A DNA stretch of 43,430 nucleotides from contig DATJWY010000148.1 of NCBI GenBank assembly GCA_035500775.1, positions 1 through 43,430 of the forward strand, in the 5' to 3' direction. The translations under genes were made by a program, and so were the position numbers. Under the pieces are notes generated by a model. The model was not told the origin of the DNA. It saw nothing but the letters and a program-made list of their open reading frames with translations, and did not search any database. Shown piece after piece: positions 25,691 to 35,126 of this stretch. The stretch comes from DATJWY01 sp035500775. Its GTDB lineage: Bacteria; Pseudomonadota; Alphaproteobacteria; Acetobacterales; Acetobacteraceae. Position 1 is the stretch's first letter. The number at the start of each line of letters is the position of its first letter.

Positions 25691-28600
25691 ATGCAGAGCT
25701 TTCTGGAGCATTTCCCTGGGCTGGATGGGGCCGAGGCCTTGTTCCTGGCGCTGCGTCGCCAACCCCCGGACGCGGCCGATGCCGTTCGGGCGGCGCTGAA
25801 GGCGGCCGGTTCGGACGGTGCCGCCTTCCCCGACCTCGTTGCCACGGCTGCGCGCCTCGTCGCCATGCTGGACGCGCATGCCGCTTCCGTGCCGGAACAG
25901 CCCTATCACAACCGCCATCATTTCATCGAGGCGACGCTCGCGATGGGCTGGCTCGCGGGCGCGGCACGTAAGCGGGGGTGGATCGATACGCGGATGGCGG
26001 CGCTCGGTGTGGTCGCCATGCTCGGACATGATCTGTTGCATGACGGTTCCTGGCCTACCGAGGGCGCGTCGGTCGGCGCCCTGGAGGCACGATCGGCCAC
26101 ACTCACCTGTGACTGCGCCGCGGCAGGGGACGTGCCGGCATCCGATCTGGCCGTGATCCGCTACGTTATCGACGGAACCGAGCCTTCCCTGGCCGCCGAG
26201 AATGCCGCGCGGGCGTCCGGCGCGCTGCCTCCAGGGCCGCTCGGCGCCGCCCCCGACCGCCTGCGTGCCCTGGCCGTGGAGGCGGACCTGTTCGGCAGCC
26301 TGCTTCCCGAACTGGGCTGGCGGCTCGGCGAGGCGCTGGCCGCGGAGCGGGCCCATACGCCTGGCGGAGCGCTCGCCGCGCGCTTTGCCGGCCGGCTCGC
26401 CTTTCTGCGTGACCTCCCGCCGCCAACCCCGGTTGGCAATAGCTTCGGCCTGCCCGTGCTGGCGGCGGCGCAGCTCCGCGCCTTCGCGCTGGCCGCCGGT
26501 CGGCTCGGCGCCGACGGCGCCGATGCCGCCGCCGTCGCATTGGATGCCATGCCGCGCGCCGATGCACGGGCGATGTATCTGGCCGCACTGGCCGAGGCCC
26601 GGCGTCCGTTATTTCCGCCGGAGCCTCCGGCTGCGGACGCCCCACCCTGGCGCGGCCTGTCTTTGAGCTTCACCATCACGATTCTCACCGCCTTCACCCT
26701 GCTCTTCGTCATGGTCATGGCGGTGACGCTCGCGGTCATGCAGCACGAGAGCCGGCGCGCCGCCGCCGAGGCGGCCGAGGTCGCGGTGACGGGACTCGCC
26801 GATCGTACGGCGGCACGCGTGGAGGCGGCGATGGCGCCCCTCGATGCCGCCCTTACAACCGTCGCGGCCAGCCTCGGCCCTCTTCCGGAGGGGAGCGAGC
26901 CGCCGTGGACAGGATCCCTGCTCCTGCAAATGCTGGTGGCCCTGCCGCAGGCGCAGGCGGTCATGCTCGCGCGCGCGGATGGCGTGCTCATCGAGGTGCT
27001 CGCGGTCGATCCCGAATTACGCACCCGGTTGGCCATACCGAAGGCGGCGCGTTGGGCGATGCGCGTCGCCGCCCCGGGGGCTGATGCCCCTTGGCTGTTC
27101 CTGAATGCGCAGGACGGCATCCTGGGCCGGCGGGCGGCAAGCACGGCGCCAGACCAGCGGACGCAAATCTGGTACCGCACCGCGATGAACGCCGAAGGAA
27201 CGGCCACCACGGTCGTGCATCAGCTTCCCTCGGTGCTGCGCCCCGGCTTCGCCGTTGTGCGGGCGCTGCCGGGGGGCGGCGCGGTCGGGTTCGACGTCAC
27301 TCTGGACGTCATTGGCGCCGATCTCGCCGGACAACGGGCCAGCCGTCATGGCGTGGCGTTCCTGATGGACGAGGGCGGGATCGTGCTGGCGCATTCCGAT
27401 CCCGGCCGCGCCGTGTCCAGGACGACCGGGGAGTGGGAAGCGCTGAATTTCTCGCAGGAGCCGCTGGATCAGGCGCTCTGGACGGCCTACGCGACGGGGG
27501 CGCTGCTCCCTGGGAGCACGCTGGCGCTGACGGTCGATGGCGAGACCTGGCTGGCACGGCTGACACCGCTGCCGAGCGTCGCCGCCCTGCCGGCGCTGGT
27601 GGTCGTCGCCGCCCCGGAGGCGGATTTCACCGGGCCGATTGCCCGTGCCGCGGCGCGCATGCTGAAGGTCGGGCTGGCCGCGGCGCTGGTGGGGCTCGGG
27701 GCGATAGGCCTGACCGCGAGCCGCGTTACCCGGCCGCTTGCCGCGCTCAGCCGCGAGGCGGTGGCGATCGGCCACCTGGATCTCGACAAGCCGCTGCGCG
27801 TGCGCTCGCACATCACCGAGGTCGCGTCCCTGGCCGGGACCATGCGCACCATGAAAGCGACGCTGCGCGCCTTCGGCCAGTACGTGCCGAAGGACCTGGT
27901 CCGGCAACTGGTGGACACCGGGGGCGCGGCACGGCTCGGTGGCGAGCGCCGGGTCGTGACGGTGATGTTCACCGACATCACAGGCTTCACCACGCTCGCC
28001 GACAGCATGGATGCGAATCGGCTGATGTGGGTGATGTCACAATATTTCGAACAGGTTGTGACGTCGCTCATGGCCGACCGCGCCACGATCGACAAGTTTA
28101 TCGGCGATGCGATCATGGCGCTCTGGAACGCGCCGACGGCCGATCCCGCCCACGCCGCGCATGCATGCCGCGCCGCGCTCCACTGCCGCCTGGTGTGCGA
28201 GAGGCTGGAGCGCGAGTTCCTGCAACAGGCCTGGCCACCGCTGCGCACCCGCTTCGGTATCAGCACCGGCGAGGTGGCGGTTGGCAATTTCGGCGCCGTC
28301 GACCGGCTGGCCTACACGGCGCTCGGTGCCACGGTGAACATGGCTTCACGCCTGGAGAGCCTGAACAAGTATTACGGCACCGCTATCCTGGTCACCGCCG
28401 CGACCCGAACTGCCGCCGGCCCGGATTTCGTGTTCCGTCGCGTTGATCGGGTGCTGCCGAAGGGGCGGATCGAGCCCACCGATATCCATGAGCTGCTCGG
28501 TCTCGTGTCGCACGGCGTGGCGTCCGATGCCGGGTTGGTCATCAGTCCCGAGCGAATCGCCTGGGCGGCTGCCTGGGATGCCATGGTCGAGAGCTATCTC

Positions 28601-28762
28601 GACAGGCGGTTCGAGGAAGCAGAGGAGCGCATGGTTGCGCTTGGAGGCGTATCGGAGGACGATGCCCTGCGCCGGCTCTATGCGGCCCGTATCCACGCCT
28701 TTCAGCAGCGGCCGCCGCCGGCGGCGGACTGGAATGGTGTCGTGGCCTTCGACGAGAAATAG
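25691..28762 (+). CDS. Predicted bifunctional membrane protein: class I phosphodiesterase-like domain plus class IIIb adenylate cyclase
   Basis: 1023 residues from ATG 25691. Residues about 60-240 look like an HD/PDEase_I domain: PYHNRHHF (71-78) and MLGHDLLHDG (110-119). H73 and H77 are four apart and H113-D114 lie 36 after H77, the spacing of H160/H164/H200/D201 in PDE4; D199 in VEADLFGS could be the fifth ligand. A membrane helix (about 325-350), a CACHE-like periplasmic region (about 351-655), a second helix (656-678) and a HAMP linker follow. The cyclase (about 750-940) has metal-binding D762 (FTDITGF) and D806, K802 (DKFIGD), T876 (AYTALG), N883 and R887 (TVNMASRLE), the complete class IIIb set. 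Seen: motifs and spacing. Inferred: that both domains act on cAMP. It lies 9 bp before the patatin gene. The frame is open to 25562, but that stretch is repeat DNA. Confidence 0.85.
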   Translation: MQSFLEHFPGLDGAEALFLALRRQPPDAADAVRAALKAAGSDGAAFPDLVATAARLVAMLDAHAASVPEQPYHNRHHFIEATLAMGWLAGAARKRGWIDTRMAALGVVAMLGHDLLHDGSWPTEGASVGALEARSATLTCDCAAAGDVPASDLAVIRYVIDGTEPSLAAENAARASGALPPGPLGAAPDRLRALAVEADLFGSLLPELGWRLGEALAAERAHTPGGALAARFAGRLAFLRDLPPPTPVGNSFGLPVLAAAQLRAFALAAGRLGADGADAAAVALDAMPRADARAMYLAALAEARRPLFPPEPPAADAPPWRGLSLSFTITILTAFTLLFVMVMAVTLAVMQHESRRAAAEAAEVAVTGLADRTAARVEAAMAPLDAALTTVAASLGPLPEGSEPPWTGSLLLQMLVALPQAQAVMLARADGVLIEVLAVDPELRTRLAIPKAARWAMRVAAPGADAPWLFLNAQDGILGRRAASTAPDQRTQIWYRTAMNAEGTATTVVHQLPSVLRPGFAVVRALPGGGAVGFDVTLDVIGADLAGQRASRHGVAFLMDEGGIVLAHSDPGRAVSRTTGEWEALNFSQEPLDQALWTAYATGALLPGSTLALTVDGETWLARLTPLPSVAALPALVVVAAPEADFTGPIARAAARMLKVGLAAALVGLGAIGLTASRVTRPLAALSREAVAIGHLDLDKPLRVRSHITEVASLAGTMRTMKATLRAFGQYVPKDLVRQLVDTGGAARLGGERRVVTVMFTDITGFTTLADSMDANRLMWVMSQYFEQVVTSLMADRATIDKFIGDAIMALWNAPTADPAHAAHACRAALHCRLVCERLEREFLQQAWPPLRTRFGISTGEVAVGNFGAVDRLAYTALGATVNMASRLESLNKYYGTAILVTAATRTAAGPDFVFRRVDRVLPKGRIEPTDIHELLGLVSHGVASDAGLVISPERIAWAAAWDAMVESYLDRRFEEAEERMVALGGVSEDDALRRLYAARIHAFQQRPPPAADWNGVVAFDEK

Positions 28763-28771
28763 AGCGGTTTC

Positions 28772-29827
28772 ATGCAGGACGGATCCGGCGCCATGACAGC
28801 ACCACGCGCGGCCGCGCCGAAACGGATCAAGCTCGCGCTGCAGGGCGGCGGGTCGCATGGCGCCTTCACCTGGGGCGTGCTCGATCGGCTCCTGGAGGAT
28901 CCGCGCATCGAGGTAGAGGCGATTGTCGGCGCCTCGGCCGGCGCCGTGAACGCCGCCCTCCTGGCCTATGGTCTGGCGATCGGCGGGGCGGATGCGGCGC
29001 GCGAGCGGCTCTCGGCGTTTTGGACCACCGCTTCCATGCTTGGTCAGGCGGGTCCATTCCAGCCTTCCTTGCTCGATCGGCTGCTCAGTCACGGCAACAT
29101 GGATTTCTCGCCGTTTTGGCGGCTTGCCGACATGCTTTCCAAGCTGTTCTCGCCCTACGAGCTAAACCCGGCCAACACCAACCCGTTGCGCGACCTCCTG
29201 GTCCGGCACGTCGATTTCCGTCGCCTGCACGAGGCTCCGTCCGGTCCGCGCCTGTTCGTCTGCGCCGTGAATGTCCGCACCAGCCGCATGCGCGTCTTCG
29301 AGGGCGCCGATGTCACCGCCGATGCCGTCATGGCATCCGCCTGCCTGCCATTCCTGTTCCAGGCGGTGGAGATCGACGGCGAGGCCTACTGGGACGGCGG
29401 ATATTGCGGCAACCCGCCGATCTTTCCGGTGATCTACATGGGCGGCGGCCCGGACATCCTGATCATCCAGATCAACCCCATCAACTTCCAGACGGTGCCG
29501 AAGACCGCCGCCAGTATCCTCGACCGCGCTAGCACGTTGAGCTTCAATTCAAGCCTGATGCGCGAGATGCGCGCCATTAAGTTCGTCTCCGACCTGATCG
29601 ATCGCGGTGAACTCGATGCCGCGCGGCACACGCGCGTGTTTATCCACACGATCGACGCCGAGGACGAACTGGCGGACTTCAACGTCTCGTCCAAGTTCAA
29701 TCCGGATCAGGAGTTCCTGCGGCACCTCTTCGAGCTTGGCCGCTGCAAGGCGGAAGCCTTCCTCGCCGCGCACTACGACGATCTCGGCACGCGGTCCTCG
29801 ACCGATATCGCGACCAAGTTCCTTTGA
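28772..29827 (+). CDS. Patatin-like phospholipase/acyl hydrolase
   Basis: Ser-Asp dyad lipid hydrolase of the patatin family, 351 residues. The oxyanion loop GGGSHGAFTWGVLD, the nucleophile elbow GASAGAVNA (GxSxG) and the catalytic aspartate in WDGGYCGNPP are all in place. No signal peptide is visible, so a cytoplasmic or membrane-surface role on phospholipids or other acyl esters is likely; the substrate is unknown. It starts 9 bp after the cyclase stop and is probably in the same transcript, suggesting its expression or activity is tied to the cyclic-nucleotide signal (inference). ATG 28793 is an alternative start seven codons downstream. A composite palindromic element begins 9 bp after the stop. 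Confidence 0.88.
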   Translation: MQDGSGAMTAPRAAAPKRIKLALQGGGSHGAFTWGVLDRLLEDPRIEVEAIVGASAGAVNAALLAYGLAIGGADAARERLSAFWTTASMLGQAGPFQPSLLDRLLSHGNMDFSPFWRLADMLSKLFSPYELNPANTNPLRDLLVRHVDFRRLHEAPSGPRLFVCAVNVRTSRMRVFEGADVTADAVMASACLPFLFQAVEIDGEAYWDGGYCGNPPIFPVIYMGGGPDILIIQINPINFQTVPKTAASILDRASTLSFNSSLMREMRAIKFVSDLIDRGELDAARHTRVFIHTIDAEDELADFNVSSKFNPDQEFLRHLFELGRCKAEAFLAAHYDDLGTRSSTDIATKFL

Positions 29828-29835
29828 GGCCCAAA

Positions 29836-30059
29836 GGCCAGGGGCTCCGCCCCTGGAACCCCGCCAAAGGCGAAGCCTTTGGAATCCATTACTTAGAGCG
29901 TTTTCCGCTCGCCTTAGCTCACAGAAAACGCTCTAAGCCTTTCATTTAGAAGTAGTTTTATCCGATCAAATAAGCCCATCTGATCGGATATTGCTCTAAG
30001 TGATCGGGGGTTTGGGGCCTCAAGGCCCCAGCGGGGTCCAGGGGCAGCGCCCCTGGGCC
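29836..30059. repeat. Composite palindromic element, L-E(-)-R form
   Basis: Left module: GGCCAGGGGCTCCGCCCCTGG and CCAAAGGCGAAGCCTTTGG. Central module, reversed relative to the 25-kb copy, at 29893-29999. Right module: GGGGCCTCAAGGCCCC, then CCAGGGGC/GCCCCTGG ending in GGCC. It lies between the convergent patatin gene and the 30082 gene, so it may serve as a bidirectional terminator. Confidence 0.8.
29893..29999 (-). repeat. 107-bp module bounded by TTAGAGC/GCTCTAA, copy 2 (inverted)
   Basis: The complement matches the copy at 25454-25561. One half is a perfect 13-bp inverted repeat, TTAGAGCGTTTTC (29893) and GAAAACGCTCTAA (ending 29935); the other has TCCGATCA...TGATCGGA. It lies between the same left and right modules but in the opposite orientation. 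Confidence 0.75.
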
Positions 30060-30081
30060 TTTCAAGCGCCTGCCGCGGCGC

Positions 30082-30279
30082 TCAATGCCGTGCGGGTTTC
30101 GGCCATTCCTGTTGCCGTAACTCGTCGAGGGTGCGGGCAACCGACTCCCAGTGGGCGAACGCAGCGGTATCTCCTTGTACCTGCGATTCGGCGACATGTT
30201 CCTGGGCGACCGCTCGCGCGCGCAGCCCGTGGCGCTGGAGCAGCGCCTTGGCGGTTTCGATCGGGTCCTGTGTCTGCAT
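30082..30279 (-). CDS. Small hypothetical protein (65 aa)
   Basis: No named family recognised. From ATG 30279, with GAGG five bases upstream, the 65-residue product begins MQTQDPIETAKALLQRHGLR and ends in a short basic tail (KPARH). It is almost wholly helical (AKALLQRHGLRARAVAQEHV, FAHWESVARTLDELRQQEW), a compact two-helix pattern. Upstream in-frame sequence to 30384 lacks a ribosome site. It shares strand with prfC but lies 138 bp beyond its stop and converges with the patatin gene. Confidence 0.6.
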   Translation of the reverse strand: MQTQDPIETAKALLQRHGLRARAVAQEHVAESQVQGDTAAFAHWESVARTLDELRQQEWPKPARH

Positions 30280-30417
30280 GGCAGCCTCAATCCCTGTCGC
30301 GTAGGTCGGCTCCGGGCCAGAGCGGCACCGGATACAAGTCTTACGTGACAGACGGGGGCGGGTTGCCCCGCGGGAGGCGGGCATCTGGCCCGTGCTCCCG
30401 GTAGGTCAGGGTAGGCT

Positions 30418-31953
<1,536 letters not shown>

Positions 31954-32114
31954 TCGGGTCTCGGGTGATGATGCTGGATTATCTGTGCATCGCGACGGGA
32001 TTCCGCACCTGGGATAGCGCAAGATGGGCGGCGTCGCTGCTGAACCGTGTCATGCGCGGCCGAATTGGCGCGCGGGGCGGTGTTCAAGGAGGATGAAGGT
32101 CAGAAAAACAATCT

Positions 32115-32120
32115 ATTATA
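32115..32120 (-). promoter_or_regulatory. Candidate -10 box for prfC
   Basis: On the minus strand a perfect TATAAT lies in the most AT-rich strip of this region (about 32100-32180), upstream of prfC and just after the glycosyltransferase stop. No good TTGACA-type hexamer is at the right distance (AAACAT at 17 bp), so it is only a candidate. Confidence 0.35.
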
Positions 32121-32194
32121 GAAATTCCCTCGACTTAATGTTTTCGCTAGTCGTTGAGTTGATTGATATTAAGGCATTTTCCACCCGGTCCATG

Positions 32195-34063
32195 TCATGG
32201 CGGCGGCGCGCCACGCCTGGATTGGCCGGGGCTGGAGCCGAACAGCACCGAGGCGAGCAAGTCCGGCATCCCCTCCGGCCTATAGGGATCGGCGGCCAGC
32301 CTGTCGCCCCAGCGCGTCCGCATATGGGTGGCCGCGGCCTCGTCCGCATTGTGCCGCACGGTGCCGCTCAGGGCCAGCCGCGCGAACGGCGTCCAGAGCG
32401 TGGGCAGGCCGCGCGCGCCCAGCCGCAGGCAGAAATCGGTATCGGCGTAGGCATCGGGCAGGGATACGGCATCGAATCCGCCGAGCGCCATGAAGGTTTC
32501 CCGGCTTATGGCGAGGCAGGCGGCGGAAACCGCGCTGACGGATCGCTCCAGCAGCAAATGCCCAAAATAGCCGGGCGCATCGCCGGGCCAGCCTTCATAC
32601 GGGTTGCGCACGACGCTGACGGGATCGAGCCACAATCCGGCCTCCGCCACCCGCCCGTCGCGGCGGAGCAGCTTGGCGCCGACGGCGCCGATTTCCGGCC
32701 GCAGCGCCTGCCGTACCAGCACCTCCAGCCAATCGGGCGCGATGATTCGGGCCTGGCTGTCGAGCAGGAGCAGGATCTCGCCCCGCGCCGCCGCCGCGCC
32801 GTGGTTGAGCAGGGCCGTGCGGGAGGCGGCGCCAGGGGGGTGGAGCAGGCGGAAACCAGGCGGCGGGTGCCGGCGCGCGCCGTCGCGAGGTGTGGCCTGG
32901 TCCGCGGCGGCGGCGGCCTGCACGAGAATGATCTCCATCGGCGCGTACGCGGTGCGATGGCGGAGGTCGCGCAGCAGCCGGCGCGGCCATGCCCCGGCGC
33001 GGAGCGGGATGACCACCGAGACCAGCGGGGCGGGCCTGGGCAGCGGGGGCACCACCCGCGCCCAATGCGGCGCCAGCGGATTCGCGGTCACGGTCGCGTC
33101 CGGCACGGCGGCCGCGATGGCGCGCCTTGCCGCCTCGGCGCAACGGTCGCGGGCGCCGGCGGAGAACGAGTCGGCGGTTTGCCGCCAATGATAGAGCACG
33201 GCCGGGATGTGCCGGATGCGCGCGGGGTCGGAGGCGGCGACGGCCCGGAGCGCGAGATCGTGGTCCTGGCTGCCCTCGAAACCGGGGCGCAGGCCACCCA
33301 GCCGGTCCAGCAGCGCCCGCCGATAGACGGCGAGGTGGTTGACCATGTTCTGGCCGCGCAGCAGCTCCGGATCGAAGCCGGGCTTGAAATACGGGTCGGC
33401 GCGCTCGCCCGCCGCGTCCAGCTTGTCCTCGTCCGAATAGATCAGCTCGGCATCCGGGTGCGCGGCGTATTCCGCCGCCACGCGGGCAAGGGCATGCTCG
33501 GCCAGCACGTCGTCATGGTCCAGCAGGGCGACGAGTTCCCCTTGCGCCATGGCGAGCGCCGTATTGGTGCAGGCAGCGATGTGGCCGTTGGCGGGGCGGA
33601 AGGTCACGCGGATGCGCGGGTCCTCGGACGCAGCGGCGCGCAGGATCTCCCCGATCGCGGGCGCGGTGGAGGCATCGTCGGCGATGCAGAGCTCCCAGTC
33701 GGGGTAGAGTTGCCGCCGGATCGAGGCGATGGCTTCCCGCAACAGCGCGGGCGGCGGGTTGAAGACCGGCATTAGCACCGAGATCAGCGGCCGGCGGGGC
33801 AAGTCTGCGATCCTCTGGCGCAGGGCGCGGCGGCCGGCGTCGGTGAGCGTATCCTGGCTGATCCAGCGCGCGCAGGCCTCGGCCCAGGCGGCCTGACGGC
33901 GGGCGGCGTCGCGGCGGGCGCGGAGCTGGCGCGGGAGCTGCGCTGTCAGCGCCCAGACTCCGAGGCGCAGCGCCGTGCGCAGCACCCGGCGGGCGGTGGC
34001 GGGGTTGGATTGCCCGTCCCCATCCCTGGGCCCGGACTGCCCATTCCTTGGCCGCGTGCTCAC
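32195..34063 (-). CDS. Tandem-domain family 2 glycosyltransferase
   Basis: Predicted cytoplasmic enzyme adding sugars to a surface polysaccharide or glycolipid; substrate unknown. 622 residues. Domain 1 (about 93-330) is a GT-A family 2 fold: LISVLMPVFNPP, LCIADDAST, and the metal-binding ALLDHDDVL (181-187), with a DHDL acidic motif near 268. Domain 2 (about 347-600) repeats the fold (VSVVIPLRAG, LNHGAAAARGEILLLLDSQA), but its DxD has become DSQA, so it may be inactive or metal-independent. It starts with GTG (34063) and has no strong ribosome site. It stands alone, with no polysaccharide cluster in view, between rpsD and prfC. Confidence 0.82.
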   Translation of the reverse strand: MSTRPRNGQSGPRDGDGQSNPATARRVLRTALRLGVWALTAQLPRQLRARRDAARRQAAWAEACARWISQDTLTDAGRRALRQRIADLPRRPLISVLMPVFNPPPALLREAIASIRRQLYPDWELCIADDASTAPAIGEILRAAASEDPRIRVTFRPANGHIAACTNTALAMAQGELVALLDHDDVLAEHALARVAAEYAAHPDAELIYSDEDKLDAAGERADPYFKPGFDPELLRGQNMVNHLAVYRRALLDRLGGLRPGFEGSQDHDLALRAVAASDPARIRHIPAVLYHWRQTADSFSAGARDRCAEAARRAIAAAVPDATVTANPLAPHWARVVPPLPRPAPLVSVVIPLRAGAWPRRLLRDLRHRTAYAPMEIILVQAAAAADQATPRDGARRHPPPGFRLLHPPGAASRTALLNHGAAAARGEILLLLDSQARIIAPDWLEVLVRQALRPEIGAVGAKLLRRDGRVAEAGLWLDPVSVVRNPYEGWPGDAPGYFGHLLLERSVSAVSAACLAISRETFMALGGFDAVSLPDAYADTDFCLRLGARGLPTLWTPFARLALSGTVRHNADEAAATHMRTRWGDRLAADPYRPEGMPDLLASVLFGSSPGQSRRGAPPP

Positions 34064-34095
34064 GCGAGGCGGTCCATGCGCGGGGCCCCGATACG

Positions 34096-34137
34096 AAAAG
34101 ACCGGCTACATCGCGGCTGGCCGCGATGTAGCCGGTC
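34096..34137 (-). terminator. Strong intrinsic terminator of rpsD
   Basis: A perfect 17-bp stem (GACCGGCTACATCGCGG and its complement) with a 4-nt loop at 34100-34137 is followed, in the minus direction, by TTTT (34099-34096). It lies 39 bp after the rpsD stop, so rpsD transcription should end here. Confidence 0.85.
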
Positions 34138-34175
34138 CTTGTGGCGCCGGGCAGGATGCCCGGCGACCCTCTGGT

Positions 34176-34793
34176 TCAGCGCGAGTAGAACTCGACGACC
34201 AGGTTCGGTTCCATCGTCACCGGGTACGGCACGTCGGAGAGCTTCGGCGCGCGGCCGAAGCGGCCCTTCATGGCGCGGTGATCGACTTCCAGATACTCCG
34301 GCACGTCGCGCTCGCCGCTCTGGCTGGCATCCAGCACGACCGCGAGCTGCTTGGACTTCTCGCGCACCTCGATGACATCGCCATCGCGCACCAGGAAGGA
34401 GGGGATGTTCACCTTGCGGCCGTTCACGAGCACGTGGCCGTGCGAGACGAACTGGCGGGCGGCGAACGGGGTGATCGCGAACTTGAGGCGATAGACGACC
34501 GCGTCCAGCCGGCGCTCCAGCAGCTCGACCAGGTTCTCCGAGGTGTCGCCCTTACGGCGGACCGCTTCCTCGTAGTACTTGCGGAATTGCTTCTCGCTGA
34601 TATTGCCGTAGTAGCCCTTCAGCTTCTGCTTGGCCATCAGCTGGACGGAGAAGTCGCTCGGCTTCTGCTTGCGGCGCTGGCCGTGCTGGCCGGGGCCGTA
34701 ATCACGCTTGTTGACCGGGGACTTCGCGCGGCCCCACAGGTTCACGCCGAGGCGACGGTTAATCTTGTACTTGCTTTCCGTGCGCTTGGTCAC
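34176..34793 (-). CDS. rpsD: 30S ribosomal protein S4
   Basis: Primary 16S rRNA-binding protein that nucleates small-subunit assembly and takes part in decoding fidelity. 205 residues from GTG 34793 (VTKRTESKYKINRRLGVNLW), the usual alphaproteobacterial length; AAGGA stands about 9 nt upstream. S4-domain signature: LERRLDAVVYRLKFA, then QFVSHGHVLVNGRKVNIPSF. A frame extension to 34850 is not conserved. Promoter candidate at 34984-35012 and a strong terminator at 34096-34137 bracket it as a single-gene unit, as is common for rpsD outside the alpha operon. Confidence 0.97.
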   Translation of the reverse strand: MTKRTESKYKINRRLGVNLWGRAKSPVNKRDYGPGQHGQRRKQKPSDFSVQLMAKQKLKGYYGNISEKQFRKYYEEAVRRKGDTSENLVELLERRLDAVVYRLKFAITPFAARQFVSHGHVLVNGRKVNIPSFLVRDGDVIEVREKSKQLAVVLDASQSGERDVPEYLEVDHRAMKGRFGRAPKLSDVPYPVTMEPNLVVEFYSR

Positions 34794-35126
34794 GCGCCCG
34801 CATCCTTTATCTGCGCCGTCTGGTTTGCGCCAGAATTCGGCTTGTTGCACCGGTAGGCCGCCTGCTCGAAAGAGAGAGGCGACGGGCGCGCCGCCGTGGG
34901 CAAAGGGTCTTTCGACCGATCATCCTGGCAACGTCCGCGTTCCCGGCCATGGGTCCCGCCGCCAAGGCGGTCGGAAGCGGGGTTTCTATGGGAGGCGTCG
35001 CGCGCTTGTCAAATGCGGCCCGATCGCGGCATGCATGCGCGGCATGGGCCGCCGGACTCGTGGCGGCGGATCGCGCCGCCCGGTTTGACTGACGCCATTG
35101 TCGCCGCCGTATGGGATGGTTGCGGC
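34794..35126. other. rpsD upstream region
   Basis: 333 bp without a gene. It holds the rpsD promoter candidate and a leader of about 180 nt. The part next to the thiE end (35013-35126) is GC-rich with several GCCGCC/GGCGGC runs but shows no clear signal. Confidence 0.55.
34984..35012 (-). promoter_or_regulatory. Probable rpsD promoter
   Basis: On the minus strand, a perfect TTGACA (35012-35007), a 17-bp spacer and ATAGAA (34989-34984). The start point would lie near 34977, giving a leader of about 184 nt ahead of rpsD, long enough for S4-mediated feedback, though no specific structure was identified. Confidence 0.6.

Noticed and set aside
28772..29827. CBASS anti-phage operon (cyclase plus patatin)
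   Set aside because: The upstream cyclase is a class III receptor cyclase, not a CD-NTase, and no Cap2/Cap3-type genes are present; a defence role is not supported.
32024..33775. Plus-strand open frame of 583 codons
   Set aside because: Shadow of the glycosyltransferase gene; Arg/Gln/Gly-rich without recognisable motifs.
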